Numbered from the stretch's first letter, positions 1 to 7,318 are shown. The stretch is DNA of 64,000 nt from Prochlorococcus marinus str. SB (GCF_000760115.1 NZ_JNAS01000001.1:310001-374000), one strand, 5' to 3'. The notes: generated by a model not told the origin, from the letters alone. Numbers and translations: made by a program.

Positions 1-246
1 TTTAAAGAACCAAACACAGAAGAAAAACTATATTTAATTATTGAGCATCTTGATGAATTAATAAAAGAAAAAGGAAATCACGGATTGCTAATTGCAAGAA
101 AACATATCTCATGGACATGCAAAGACTTTAAAGGAGCATCAAAGTTGAGAAATAACTTGGTTAGAGCTGTTGATAAAAATGAAGTTAAAAATTTAATAAT
201 TAAAATGATTAAAACTTTGAATAATGAAAAAAATAGATTAGCTTAA
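1..246 (+). CDS. dusB: tRNA-dihydrouridine synthase, C-terminal fragment (5' end outside window)
   Basis: The reading frame is open from base 1 and ends with TAA at 244-246, giving the last 81 residues. The segment around LLIARKHISWTCKDF followed by GASKLRNNL resembles the C-terminal helical domain of DusB-type enzymes, where an (A/V)RKH-W-x-K-x2-P/GA-x3-R pattern is typical. These enzymes reduce uridine in the tRNA D-loop using FMN and NADPH. The catalytic TIM barrel is outside the window, so the call rests on the tail only. The gene ends 17 bases before the DUF2470 gene on the same strand. Confidence 0.7.
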   Translation, partial: FKEPNTEEKLYLIIEHLDELIKEKGNHGLLIARKHISWTCKDFKGASKLRNNLVRAVDKNEVKNLIIKMIKTLNNEKNRLA

Positions 247-263
247 AAAAAATTATTTTTTAA

Positions 264-521
264 ATGAAAATTATTAGTAAAGAAACAAGTAAAAGAGTTT
301 GTGATCACATGAACAATGATCACATAGATTCAGTGCACAAATATCTTACCCATTATGGGAAGATATCAACATTTGAGAATGCCTATATGGAAGAAATTAA
401 TAATAGTTATATAAAAATCAATTACGATGGCCAATCAGCAATTATCAATTTTAAAAATGAAATATCTGAAGAAGAAATTCATTCAACTTTAGTATCAATG
501 ATTAAAGACATTAAAGAATAA
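264..521 (+). CDS. DUF2470 / HugZ C-terminal-like small protein
   Basis: An 85-residue protein without membrane segments. The N-terminal stretch VCDHMNNDHIDSVHKYLTHYG matches the DUF2470 signature (C/A-x-H-M-N-x-D-H-x2-x2-x-Y), which is the C-terminal domain of HugZ-type haem-utilisation proteins and also occurs alone in cyanobacteria and plants. In HugZ the domain helps bind haem or an iron porphyrin, and the His residues at about 14 and 19 are the conserved ones. A haem- or tetrapyrrole-related role is inferred from the family only. It follows dusB on the same strand with a 17-base gap and may be cotranscribed. Confidence 0.6.
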   Translation: MKIISKETSKRVCDHMNNDHIDSVHKYLTHYGKISTFENAYMEEINNSYIKINYDGQSAIINFKNEISEEEIHSTLVSMIKDIKE

Positions 522-540
522 AATAATTTATAAAAAAATT

Positions 541-705
541 CTAATTTTTATTTTCATAGTAATCAGTTATCTTTTTACATTCTTCAAATGAAAGCATGCT
601 TAATCTAGATGTGGCTTTTATTTTTAAAATTGCACAAACAGCTAATAAATCAGCGCTATCCACAGTAAGTGCTTCAGAAAGTTCTAGGACCCTAAGACCT
701 TTCAT
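541..705 (-). CDS. 54-residue protein resembling the IF-2 N-terminal (IF2_N) subdomain
   Basis: This short minus-strand frame starts at ATG (703-705) and stops at TAG (541-543). The product contains LRVLELSEALTVDSADLLAVCAIL followed by K-x-TSRLSMLS. This resembles the small helical IF2_N module of translation initiation factor 2 (V/L-x-x-LA-x-x-L-x-x-x-x-x-LL-x-x-C), with little else attached. Such stand-alone modules are annotated in picocyanobacteria, but I know of no assigned function. It converges with the DUF2470 gene. The composition looks coding (balanced acidic and basic residues, a clear helical pattern), so I think the gene is real; the domain assignment is tentative. Confidence 0.6.
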   Translation of the reverse strand: MKGLRVLELSEALTVDSADLLAVCAILKIKATSRLSMLSFEECKKITDYYENKN

Positions 706-747
706 TAGTATTAAAAAATCTTTTTTACATTATCAAGAACCTTAAAA

Positions 748-984
748 TCAATGGGCTGCATTTTTCCCTAAACCTGCAACGAATGGAAAAGTTTGTTCAT
801 CACCAAATAAATCTTCTACCGAAGAATTAGAAATCTTATTTTTTTTATTATCAGGCTTAATTTCTTCAATTTCATTAGAAATATTATCTTTAATGTTATT
901 TTCAATTTCATTTGCTAATAAATTATTCGTATTAGAAAATATTGAAAAAACTAATACACATAAAAACAAAACAATTTTTTTCAT
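748..984 (-). CDS. Small secreted protein, unknown function
   Basis: A 78-residue protein with a classical signal peptide: MKK, a hydrophobic core at about residues 4-18, and a likely cleavage after LLA. The mature part is acidic, polar and rich in Asn and Lys. It ends in the distinctive block SVEDLFGDEQTFPFVAGLGKNAAH, whose composition contrasts with the low-complexity middle and probably holds the function. I do not recognise a domain. It is likely periplasmic or lumenal. It lies in a run of minus-strand small genes, 42 bases from the IF2_N-like gene. Confidence 0.6.
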   Translation of the reverse strand: MKKIVLFLCVLVFSIFSNTNNLLANEIENNIKDNISNEIEEIKPDNKKNKISNSSVEDLFGDEQTFPFVAGLGKNAAH

Positions 985-1085
985 AAAAAAAATTTATCTA
1001 ATACTATTTTTATATGCAAATAGTGTTATTTAGAAAAACTAGTTTATTTTAAAACAAATCTATATAAATCAAAATCAAAAAATAT

Positions 1086-1322
1086 TCATCTTCCCAACTT
1101 ATTTCTATTTTTAAATCTAATTAAAAAATAAAGACCTATTAACAAAAGAATTGCCAAGGAGTACTGATTAAGAAAAACATAAACCATATAGACGAGAAAG
1201 GGGAATAAGCACGCCCTCTTGAAATTTAATTTCTGTTCCTTTGACATATTTTTCCAATTTAAATATTCTTCCCATTGAAAAATCTTTTTCATTTTTCTAG
1301 TTTTATTTTTACGATTAAACAT
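1086..1322 (-). CDS. Small basic membrane protein, unknown function
   Basis: A 78-residue protein. The N-terminal 40 residues are strongly basic (MFNRKNKTRKMKKIF at the start) and are followed by two hydrophobic stretches at about residues 39-52 and 56-68, then a basic tail. This suggests one hairpin or two short membrane helices with both ends in the cytoplasm. The true start could be the internal Met at residue 11. No family is recognised. Confidence 0.5.
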   Translation of the reverse strand: MFNRKNKTRKMKKIFQWEEYLNWKNMSKEQKLNFKRACLFPFLVYMVYVFLNQYSLAILLLIGLYFLIRFKNRNKLGR

Positions 1323-1425
1323 AACTTTATAAATATAGTTTTGATGATTCTTATGTTAATAAATAAAATTAATCTAAAATATCAAAATATGTTTTTTCAT
1401 TGAAATAAAATTTTCTAAATAAAAG

Positions 1426-1845
1426 ATGAACTCAAAACCAGTTTGGAAAATAGAAAAAATTGTTTTACCTCAACATGCAGATCATGCAGGGGTAATGTGG
1501 CACGGTAAATATTTTAATTGGCTTGAAGAAAGCCGAATAAATGCGCTTTCAGAAGTAGGTATAAGTTATTTCGAACTAACTAAAAATGGATTAGATTTAC
1601 CTTTAATCAATACTTCTATAAAATATAAATCTCCTTTATTTCTTGGTGAAAAAATAACAATCGAGAGCGAATTCAATATTGATAAAAGTCCTAGGATTAA
1701 TGTAATTTCAAAATTTCATAACAAGAAAAATGAAATCTTAACGATTGCTGAAGTCAATTTAGTCTTAATAAATAAACTGAATTTTTCTATAATAAGAAAA
1801 AGACCAGATTTCCTATCAGAAGCCTTTAGTAAATTAAATGGTTGA
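1426..1845 (+). CDS. 4-hydroxybenzoyl-CoA-type (hotdog-fold) acyl-CoA thioesterase
   Basis: A 139-residue protein, the normal length for single hotdog-fold thioesterases. The segment QHADHAGVMWHGKYFNWLEESR near residues 16-37 fits the 4HBT signature, in which the Asp of HADHAGV aligns with the catalytic acid and the following WHGKY matches the V/M-x-H-x-x-Y block. Such enzymes hydrolyse acyl-CoA or acyl-ACP thioesters. In cyanobacteria a relative releases 1,4-dihydroxy-2-naphthoate for phylloquinone synthesis, and that substrate is possible here but not shown. The following small membrane-protein frame overlaps its 3' end by 8 bases if the upstream start is used. Confidence 0.75.
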   Translation: MNSKPVWKIEKIVLPQHADHAGVMWHGKYFNWLEESRINALSEVGISYFELTKNGLDLPLINTSIKYKSPLFLGEKITIESEFNIDKSPRINVISKFHNKKNEILTIAEVNLVLINKLNFSIIRKRPDFLSEAFSKLNG

Positions 1846-2077
1846 AATTATTATCCGCCAATTCAACGATTTAATGATTATGAATATATTTCAAGTTATT
1901 GATTCTTATCAATATGAAATGGAATCAAGATATCAAGAAAAATCAATGCTCACAAATCTTTTTACAGAGCACAAATTTATAGGATGGTTAGGGTTGTTTA
2001 TAGTATTTTTCTCTATCTTTGCAATTTTTGTTTTTCAATTTCTTGAGTGGGAAAGTAATGACAATAATAAAAGTTAA
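1838..2077 (+). CDS. Small single-pass membrane protein, unknown function
   Basis: A frame of up to 79 residues overlapping the thioesterase 3' end by 8 bases. An internal ATG at 1874 (MIMNIFQ) would avoid the overlap, so the start is uncertain. The C-terminal half has one strong membrane helix (WLGLFIVFFSIFAIFVFQFL, about residues 48-67) followed by a short polar tail. No domain is recognised. The position suggests cotranscription with the thioesterase. Confidence 0.5.
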   Translation: MVEIIIRQFNDLMIMNIFQVIDSYQYEMESRYQEKSMLTNLFTEHKFIGWLGLFIVFFSIFAIFVFQFLEWESNDNNKS

Positions 2078-2117
2078 GAAGATTTAATGCTTATAATTCA
2101 ATTGAAAGACTTAAAAA

Positions 2118-2369
2118 ATGGCTATCTACTTAAAAATAACTAACCCTACGGAGGTTGTTAAAAAAAAGACCTCAAAATGGCTTACAGATATTACACCTGA
2201 AAGAATTGATAGAAAATTGGTCGAGGATGAAGTAATAAAAGGCATTATCGAGCAATTAACATTAGAAGGCATAAAAGGAGAAATATCAGCAATTAATGGG
2301 TTTGAAGTAAATGAATCTTCAGTAATAACAAAAAATAATTTTGTTATTAGAAAAACAAAAACTTTTTAA
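2118..2369 (+). CDS. Small soluble protein, unknown function
   Basis: An 83-residue protein with no membrane segment and a mix of charged and hydrophobic residues typical of a folded domain (MAIYLKITNP, ITPERIDRKLVEDEVIKGIIEQL). The central part is probably helical and the two ends look like strands. I do not recognise the family. It lies 40 bases after the small membrane-protein gene and 20 bases before the Mrr-like nuclease gene on the same strand. Confidence 0.55.
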   Translation: MAIYLKITNPTEVVKKKTSKWLTDITPERIDRKLVEDEVIKGIIEQLTLEGIKGEISAINGFEVNESSVITKNNFVIRKTKTF

Positions 2370-2389
2370 ATAGAAAATAAAAATCTTTA

Positions 2390-3259
2390 ATGAAAATTTT
2401 TTTTATTTTAATTATTTTTATCATTTTTTTAATTTTTAGAATTGTAAGAGATTATCAAATTAAAAAGAAAAAATTAAAAATAAATAATGCCTTAAATTCC
2501 AATTTTTTTATTCAAACAATTAATAATTTAATAGACGAGAACAAATACAATTTGTTAGAGGAGAGGATCAGATTAAGGGAAATAGATGCTTACGGTAACG
2601 AGGATTATAAAAAATGGATTGGTAATCCACCTCTTGATGAAAAAGCCATTGAGAAAAATATATTTAATGGGTCTAAGAGATTTAAAGAGGGTATACCATA
2701 CTTCTGGGAAAGAGTAATTCTAAAAAAATTTGGTAGTATGGAATTATTTTTCGAAAAGTGGAGATCATATTGTATTGAAAATCCTACTATTGATGATGAG
2801 ATAGTTGGATCTATTAGAAAGCTCGAGACTGAAGATTGGTTTGTTTTCATAGCTAGTCAAATTGAGAAATCATGCTTAAACCTAATAGAAAAAAACTACT
2901 CAAGTAAAAGCAAGGGAAACTACAAAAAAGGTATTAGATTTGAAAATCATTGTATGGAAATTCTCAAACAAAATGGCTGGGAAGTAAAAGAAACCCCTAA
3001 TACAGGAGATCAAGGGGTTGACTTAATTGCGTCCGTAAATGATTTGAGAATATGTATACAATGCAAAGATCATGAAAAAGCCATTGGCAATAAAGCAGTT
3101 CAGGAAATTTCAGCTGGTAAATTATTTTGGAAAGGTACACATGCAATAATAATCTCAAGATCTGGCTTTACAAAGTCTGCGCATCAACTAGCAAAATCAA
3201 ATAAAGTGGAACTAATTAATGAATATCAAATAAAAGATTTAGAAAAATTTATTGTTTAA
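2390..3259 (+). CDS. Membrane-anchored Mrr-type restriction-endonuclease-like protein
   Basis: A 289-residue protein. Residues 3-17 form a hydrophobic N-terminal anchor. Residues 180-289 match the Mrr_cat (PD-(D/E)xK) nuclease fold: E185 in GIRFENHCMEIL, D211 in GDQGVDLIA, and the Q224-C-K226 variant of the (D/E/Q)xK motif, followed by the strand HAIIISRSGFTKSA typical of Mrr proteins. Mrr-type enzymes cleave DNA, often modified DNA. No methyltransferase or specificity subunit is nearby, so this is an orphan and could act in repair or defence. Residues 20-175 are a linker or helical region that I do not recognise. It converges with the MAPEG gene, 5 bases away. Confidence 0.75.
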   Translation: MKIFFILIIFIIFLIFRIVRDYQIKKKKLKINNALNSNFFIQTINNLIDENKYNLLEERIRLREIDAYGNEDYKKWIGNPPLDEKAIEKNIFNGSKRFKEGIPYFWERVILKKFGSMELFFEKWRSYCIENPTIDDEIVGSIRKLETEDWFVFIASQIEKSCLNLIEKNYSSKSKGNYKKGIRFENHCMEILKQNGWEVKETPNTGDQGVDLIASVNDLRICIQCKDHEKAIGNKAVQEISAGKLFWKGTHAIIISRSGFTKSAHQLAKSNKVELINEYQIKDLEKFIV

Positions 3260-3264
3260 ATACT

Positions 3265-3669
3265 TTATATCAATTGAGTTAAGCCCTCTTTGTAAAGCAA
3301 AAGAGTTGAAAAAATTCCTGAGGCCCACATTAAACCTCTAGCTGTGGGGATATTAAATACATAGGCACCAATATATAAAAAACGAAAAATAGGATGAATC
3401 AATGCTGCAATTATTGCAATATTAGAGTCAGTTAAAGTAATCAAACAAAGAAGACATGCGGGTGCATGTAGGGAAATACTTTCCCAACAATTTTGATGAC
3501 ACCAAACTGCTCTCTTTCCAAAAGAAGGTAATTCATCGAATAAAGCCCTTGGAGCAGACATATTTTCAACAGAATATCCCGCTTTAACTCGCCCTATAGT
3601 TAATGGAATAATCGATAATAAAACAACACCAACTGATAGACAAAGGCTCCAGGCAAAAGCTACTTGCAT
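3265..3669 (-). CDS. MAPEG-family membrane protein
   Basis: A 134-residue protein with four hydrophobic segments (about residues 5-25, 65-85, 85-105 and 110-125). The conserved stretch RALFDELPSFGKRAVWCHQNCWESISLHAPA fits the MAPEG family, in which an R-A/K-x-x-H-x-N-x-x-E motif between helices 1 and 2 marks the glutathione-binding region. Members include microsomal glutathione transferases, and bacterial ones are mostly uncharacterised. The length matches the family norm. It is encoded alone on the minus strand. Confidence 0.7.
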   Translation of the reverse strand: MQVAFAWSLCLSVGVVLLSIIPLTIGRVKAGYSVENMSAPRALFDELPSFGKRAVWCHQNCWESISLHAPACLLCLITLTDSNIAIIAALIHPIFRFLYIGAYVFNIPTARGLMWASGIFSTLLLYKEGLTQLI

Positions 3670-3786
3670 ATGATTTAAATAATATTATTAGCTTAATAAT
3701 TGAAGCTCGTTATCGTGATAAATGAAAAATCATTACCATAGATAAAACTTTGCAAAAAATGTTGTAATTTATAAAAAAAATCATTT

Positions 3787-3912
3787 ATGGATATTTCAAA
3801 GATTTTTTTAATTTTTGGCATAAGTTTACTAATATATTCTGCTTTTCTGTTTTTAGGATTTTTTCTTAAGAATAAAAATTTAAAGGCACAGAATCTAAAA
3901 AAAGAAGAATAG
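3787..3912 (+). CDS. 41-residue single-pass membrane protein
   Basis: A short frame from ATG 3787 to TAG 3910-3912. It encodes MDISKIFLIFGISLL followed by a continued hydrophobic segment to about residue 27, then a basic and polar tail (KNKNLKAQNLKKEE). The single helix with a charged cytoplasmic tail is typical of the many tiny thylakoid or plasma-membrane proteins of Prochlorococcus. The opposite strand also has an open frame, but its product is a Phe/Lys-rich shadow. No family is assigned. Confidence 0.5.
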   Translation: MDISKIFLIFGISLLIYSAFLFLGFFLKNKNLKAQNLKKEE

Positions 3913-4043
3913 ATTATTAATGCCAAGAAAATTTTCTATTTTCTCAATATTTTTATATCTTTTTGAATATATTTCATGGAAATAAAGTTTGATCCAAATA
4001 ATAATGAGGGATATTTGAAATCAAATAAGACAGTTGCTGGTAT

Positions 4044-4337
4044 ATGAAAAAATTTTATAAATTTCTTAAAAGTTTTCTATTTATATCACTTTGGCTTATT
4101 TTATCCTCATTTTTAAACCAATATTGGAATACCTTTCATTGGGAATATATTTACTTAAACTTCAGAATTATATTTGATAAAGAATTTTGGTTTGTTGTCG
4201 AAAAAATTCTTTTAGGATTTGATATTGGTTACTGGTTAGAAGAAGCACTAAAATTCTTAAGTTATGAAATACCTAAAGAATCATTTAAATATTTACCAAT
4301 TTATTTCGTATTAAAGTCTATTTGGATAAAGAATTAA
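4044..4337 (+). CDS. Small membrane-associated protein, unknown function
   Basis: A 97-residue protein rich in aromatic residues. One clear hydrophobic helix at about residues 10-26 (FLFISLWLILSSFL) is followed by an amphipathic region with many Trp, Phe and Tyr residues. No recognised domain. A very short frame (3976-4047) ends across its start codon in an ATGA overlap, which could mean translational coupling but may be chance. Confidence 0.5.
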   Translation: MKKFYKFLKSFLFISLWLILSSFLNQYWNTFHWEYIYLNFRIIFDKEFWFVVEKILLGFDIGYWLEEALKFLSYEIPKESFKYLPIYFVLKSIWIKN

Positions 4338-4346
4338 TTTATTTTT

Positions 4347-4889
4347 TTAATAGATTTTAATAAATTCCTTGAAATTCTTGAATAAAGTAGGTGAATTTAT
4401 TTTTCTTAAAACAAATAAAGTTCCTTTATCACCTCTACAGATTCTAAGCTTATTACTTAAATAAGTTATTTCTAACCACCCTAATTGTTCATTATTTATT
4501 TCTTTCATAGCCTTTATATTTTTTCTTCCAAATTTAGGACCAATAACACCAGCATGTGTAAATTTGACCCCAATTTTTTTTTCATTTATGTAATTAAGTC
4601 TTATTAAAATGCCAGTACCAATAATTGATTTTATTCCTCTAGGTTTAAGTAAATTAAGACCATTTAAATTTAAGGGATCAAGAATTTGAAGGTTATCAAT
4701 AAAAGGAGAATATTTTAAAAAAGGGCTATTAGAACTACTCCACCTAAGCTCCCAAACACCCTGCAAATCATTTCTATCTTTGGTAAAGGAAAAATTATGA
4801 TCAATTTCAAGTTGTTCGGCAATAGTACGTATACTCTCTGAATTTGGAGATTTAAGAAGTAAATTTAATAAATCATTTTCGGTTTCCAT
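4347..4889 (-). CDS. PAP/fibrillin-family protein (plastid lipid-associated type)
   Basis: A 180-residue protein. The block LQGVWELRWSSSNSPFLKYSPF at about residues 41-62 is the hallmark N-terminal strand of the PAP_fibrillin domain (L-x-G-x-W-x-L-x-Y/W-(T/S)). The C-terminal part (GWLEITYLSNKLRICRGDKGTLFVLRK) fits the last strands of this lipocalin-like fold, which usually ends in R-x-x-x-G-x-x-F-V. Cyanobacterial and plastid fibrillins bind lipids or quinones at thylakoids. A second member is encoded at 7319-8089. Confidence 0.75.
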   Translation of the reverse strand: METENDLLNLLLKSPNSESIRTIAEQLEIDHNFSFTKDRNDLQGVWELRWSSSNSPFLKYSPFIDNLQILDPLNLNGLNLLKPRGIKSIIGTGILIRLNYINEKKIGVKFTHAGVIGPKFGRKNIKAMKEINNEQLGWLEITYLSNKLRICRGDKGTLFVLRKINSPTLFKNFKEFIKIY

Positions 4890-4965
4890 TTAATAAACAC
4901 TAGAGTATATAGCTAAGGATAAATACTTACCTCCATGTGCTATATTCTACCCAGAATATGTTGAT

Positions 4966-5253
4966 TTGATGACAAAGAGCTATTGGCTAAAGAAAATTTC
5001 AATTCCAAATGCTGATTTATTTCTGGAATATATAAGGACAGTATTGCCTTGGATTAAATCTGTGGGAGGAGTAATAGTAAAAAGAGATTTAATACAAGAA
5101 TCAACCTCAAATGAATGGGATGGAGGGCAGCTTGGATTAGTAATTGAATTCGAATCAAAATTTGCTGCTAAAAAAGCATTTTATTCTGAAGTATTTCAAA
5201 AATATCTGCAGTCCAGAGACTTAATGGAATTAGTTACTATAAGTACTCTTTAA
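4966..5253 (+). CDS. DUF1330-family protein
   Basis: A 95-residue protein with the DUF1330 layout (dimeric alpha-beta barrel): an early strand, a helix containing LFLEYIRTVLPWIKSVGG, a strand IVKRDLIQE, then LVIEFESKFAAKKAFYSEVFQKYLQSR, which matches the family V-I-E-F-P-S-x-x-A-A-x-x-W/F-Y-x-S-x-x-Y-x-x-x-x-x-x-R pattern. The function of the family is unknown. The start could be either Met 1 or Met 2. It is divergent from the fibrillin gene. Confidence 0.7.
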   Translation: MMTKSYWLKKISIPNADLFLEYIRTVLPWIKSVGGVIVKRDLIQESTSNEWDGGQLGLVIEFESKFAAKKAFYSEVFQKYLQSRDLMELVTISTL

Positions 5254-5389
5254 AAAATCAACCAATAGCGATCTCACACAAACAATTTATAAGTATTTAT
5301 TCCTATTAAATTATTTATGTAATATTTATAACTTCACTAGCAATAGCATATTTTGCAAAATTTAAATGTAAAAGTAATCCGTTAATCAA

Positions 5390-5569
5390 ATGAACTATTC
5401 AACAGAAAAGGACGATTATTTGATGACAACTCCATATACAAAAAAAATTCAGCAAAAATTTGAAAAGGTTAAATCTTTTTTAGAGCAAAATGGATTTAAT
5501 CCTTCATCAGAGAGCTTAATGCAAGATATAGTTAGCTCAGAAGAATATATTGCTAAAAATGGCTTATAA
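5390..5569 (+). CDS. 59-residue hypothetical protein
   Basis: The frame runs from ATG 5390 to TAA 5567-5569. The product is polar and likely helical (YTKKIQQKFEKVKSFLEQNGF, then SESLMQDIVSSEEYIAKNGL), with a residue balance typical of a real soluble protein. No membrane segment, Cys cluster or known domain. An internal Met at residue 12 is an alternative start. It converges with the Psb34-like gene only 4 bases away, which supports both being real. Confidence 0.55.
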   Translation: MNYSTEKDDYLMTTPYTKKIQQKFEKVKSFLEQNGFNPSSESLMQDIVSSEEYIAKNGL

Positions 5570-5573
5570 AATA

Positions 5574-5753
5574 TCAGAATATATTCAGAGTCCTTAAATA
5601 ATAAAAACCACCTATTAGAAAAGGTAATAATATTCCAATAAATAAAAATATGGATTTCTTTGATTCGCCTTCTGATATGGGGTTAATTTCCGGTTCAATT
5701 GCAAAACCATTTTGTCTACCACCGCTTTCGGTTGTATAACCTTTTTTATTCAT
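5574..5753 (-). CDS. Psb34-like (ssl1498-family) light-harvesting-like membrane protein
   Basis: A 59-residue protein that starts MNKKGYTTESGGRQNGFAIEP. This matches the cyanobacterial ssl1498/Psb34 signature (YTTE-x-GGR-x-N-x-FA-x-EP), in which a long conserved N-terminal arm precedes a single membrane helix, here about residues 34-53. Psb34 binds a photosystem II assembly intermediate near CP47 at the position used by high-light-inducible proteins. The family is recognised from the motif, so a PSII-assembly role in this organism is inferred. The helix lacks the usual Hlip chlorophyll-binding ExxNGR motif. Confidence 0.65.
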   Translation of the reverse strand: MNKKGYTTESGGRQNGFAIEPEINPISEGESKKSIFLFIGILLPFLIGGFYYLRTLNIF

Positions 5754-5838
5754 AAGAAAAATAATCTAAGCAGATTATCTCATGTAAAAACTTATTTAAA
5801 AAAATTTTTTACATTTAGAATTAAAATAATTTTAAGAT

Positions 5839-5973
5839 CTAATAATTGATTTCTATCTGAGATTTCAATTTGGCAGCTTTTTTTAAAAGACTTACAACTT
5901 CCTTACGGCCATTAGCAAACTCAGCCTTATTAAGTAACTCGCTATATTTTTTTGTGATTTCTCTATGATTCAT
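5839..5973 (-). CDS. 44-residue basic helical protein, unknown
   Basis: The frame runs from ATG 5971-5973 to TAG 5839-5841. The product, MNHREITKKYSELLNKAEFA followed by NGRKEVVSLLKKAAKLKSQIEINY, looks like two amphipathic helices joined by a Gly-Arg turn. No domain is recognised. The amphipathic pattern and low Asn content relative to noncoding frames favour a genuine small gene. Confidence 0.45.
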   Translation of the reverse strand: MNHREITKKYSELLNKAEFANGRKEVVSLLKKAAKLKSQIEINY

Positions 5974-6059
5974 TTTGAGTATTATTATAAATAAATTATA
6001 AAGTTACTAAAAAAAATTTTTGTATAAAAGATATCAAAAAAGACTTTAAGTACCTTTAC

Positions 6060-6362
6060 CTATTTAAACCAACCTTTATTCTTTGGTTTAATCTCTTCTT
6101 TAATAACTTCTTTTTTTCTCCCAAATAATCCCTTTTTTTGGACTGTTAAATTCTCTTCAACAGGTTTAGATTTTCTGCTAAATAAGCCTTTTTTAGGTTC
6201 TTTTTTAATTGATTCTTTTTTGTCGGAAATCTTTGTTTTTTTAGGATTAGATTTTGAATTTTTGGGTTTGCTATCTGCAAATAAAGTTTGATACACAAAA
6301 AAAGCAAAAACAGCAAAGAAACCTAATGCCTGTACTAAAGCAGTTCCAAGATTATCAAACAT
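6060..6362 (-). CDS. Single-pass membrane protein with Lys-rich cytoplasmic tail
   Basis: A 100-residue protein. Residues 6-28 form one membrane helix (ALVQALGFFAVFAFFVYQTLF). The rest is highly basic and repetitive, with variants of the unit KKGLFSRK / KKGLFGRKK / KNKGWFK recurring about every 22 residues (positions 58, 76 and 94). The repeat suggests a membrane-tethered tail binding an acidic partner, such as nucleic acid or a membrane surface; this is inference only. It directly follows the next gene upstream on the minus strand with no gap, so the two are probably an operon. Confidence 0.55.
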   Translation of the reverse strand: MFDNLGTALVQALGFFAVFAFFVYQTLFADSKPKNSKSNPKKTKISDKKESIKKEPKKGLFSRKSKPVEENLTVQKKGLFGRKKEVIKEEIKPKNKGWFK

Positions 6363-6548
6363 TTAGGCCTCAACTTTGTATAGTGATTCTTTTTCTTTCG
6401 CTTCTATACATTTTTTATCATCAGACAAGCATTCAATTTCTGCCTTCTTCTCAGTATGAGAACTGCAGCCACCTGCATTTGCATTAGATATCGAAAACAA
6501 AGTTAGTACCCCTAAAATTAAGGCGAATGAGATGTTAATCGGTTTCAT
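6363..6548 (-). CDS. Small secreted Cys-containing protein (GGCxxH type)
   Basis: The best start is the Met that gives MKPINISFALILGVLTLF, a clear signal peptide ending in NANA; the frame is also open for 12 residues upstream. The mature part is about 39 residues: GGCSSHTEKKAEIECLSDDKKCIEAKEK. It has three Cys and a His just after the predicted cleavage site. A second small secreted protein (25898-26119) has the same GGCxxH start and a similar later Cys pair. Metal binding or a disulfide is possible. The stop codon abuts the start of the Lys-rich membrane-protein gene. Confidence 0.55.
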   Translation of the reverse strand: MKPINISFALILGVLTLFSISNANAGGCSSHTEKKAEIECLSDDKKCIEAKEKESLYKVEA

Positions 6549-6632
6549 GAATTTTATTTTTATTATGGAAAAATAATTTTGCAACTGCGAAGATAATCTT
6601 CTTTTCTGCTAAAAGTATCCCCTTTTATATAT

Positions 6633-6812
6633 CTATTTGTAGTAATTAACTAAATCGATAATTAATATTGCTAATAATGAAAAACCTAAAATGAAAGGTA
6701 AATAAGGATATTTATTTAAAATTTTGTTTAGTTGATTTTTCGATGTTTGTTTTTCCTTTTTCTTTTCTCTAGGTGGTAAGCCTAACTCTTCCCTTCTCTT
6801 AGCTTCTCCCAT
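6633..6812 (-). CDS. DUF2839-like small membrane protein
   Basis: A 59-residue protein from ATG 6810-6812 to TAG 6633-6635. It begins MGEAKRREELGLPPREKKK. The MGEAKRR-x-x-LGLPPR start is typical of a cyanobacterial family I know as DUF2839. It is followed by a basic linker and one membrane helix at about residues 38-55 (YLPFILGFSLLAILIIDLV). No function is known. The start is well supported because the conserved block begins right at Met 1. Confidence 0.6.
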   Translation of the reverse strand: MGEAKRREELGLPPREKKKEKQTSKNQLNKILNKYPYLPFILGFSLLAILIIDLVNYYK

Positions 6813-6938
6813 AATTTTTAAACTGTTTATGACTATTCTATATATCTAGTAGTCGTAGTGTATTGTTCTAAATTTAAATTATTAACGGTTAAATTAATTT
6901 AAATTTTGGATATATTAAAAATATATAAAAAAAATTAC

Positions 6939-7046
6939 ATGATAGAAGTAGTTTGGTCAGTAAATATGATGATTGCAATTCTTATTATTGGTGTTGCCTG
7001 GGTTCTTTATTACATATTTACTTATGATCAAAAATTTACTTCCTAG
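6939..7046 (+). CDS. 35-residue single-pass membrane protein
   Basis: The frame runs from ATG 6939 to TAG 7044-7046. The product MIEVVWSVNMMIAILIIGVA continues WVLYYIFTYDQKFTS: a single helix with a short polar C-terminus. The size and composition resemble the tiny subunits of photosynthetic complexes, but I cannot match it to a named one. It ends 4 bases before the Nif11-like gene, so the two may be cotranscribed. Confidence 0.5.
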   Translation: MIEVVWSVNMMIAILIIGVAWVLYYIFTYDQKFTS

Positions 7047-7050
7047 ATAA

Positions 7051-7233
7051 ATGTCAGATAAAGATCTAAGTAATTTTCTAAAAAAAATAGAGCAACTTAA
7101 TCAAATTGCTGAGCTAATAAAAAATAATCCTAGTAAAAAGTTATCCCTTTCAAAATGCAAGAATCATGATGAAGTAATTAAATTAACCACTGAATGGGGT
7201 TTTGATATTGGTAAAAGGTGGGGAGAATATTAA
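7051..7233 (+). CDS. Nif11-like small protein
   Basis: A 60-residue protein with the Nif11 domain pattern: LSNFLKKIEQLNQIAELIKN is the first helix pair and VIKLTTEWGFDIGKRWGE fits the family A-x-x-x-G-F-x-I/F-x-x-x-(D/E) ending. Nif11 domains serve as leader segments of ribosomal peptide natural products (prochlorosins and others) but also occur as free proteins. Here there is no Gly-Gly cleavage site and no core peptide, and no lanthionine synthetase is nearby, so a free regulatory or structural protein is more likely than a precursor. Confidence 0.55.
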   Translation: MSDKDLSNFLKKIEQLNQIAELIKNNPSKKLSLSKCKNHDEVIKLTTEWGFDIGKRWGEY

Positions 7234-7318
7234 TTGATTTTATTACCAGCATTATTAAAATTGCCATCAACATCAAATTAAATTCCTAATATTAATTAGT
7301 ATTTCTTGTATTGGAGTT

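Noticed and set aside
3693-3926. 77-codon minus-strand frame
   Set aside because: Low-complexity Phe/Lys/Ser product; the plus-strand 41-codon frame is a better gene.
3976-4047. 23-codon frame with ATGA overlap to the gene at 4044
   Set aside because: Too short and without protein pattern; the overlap may be chance.
7051-7233. Nif11-like protein as a lanthipeptide precursor
   Set aside because: No Gly-Gly cleavage site, no Cys/Ser/Thr-rich core and no modification enzyme nearby.
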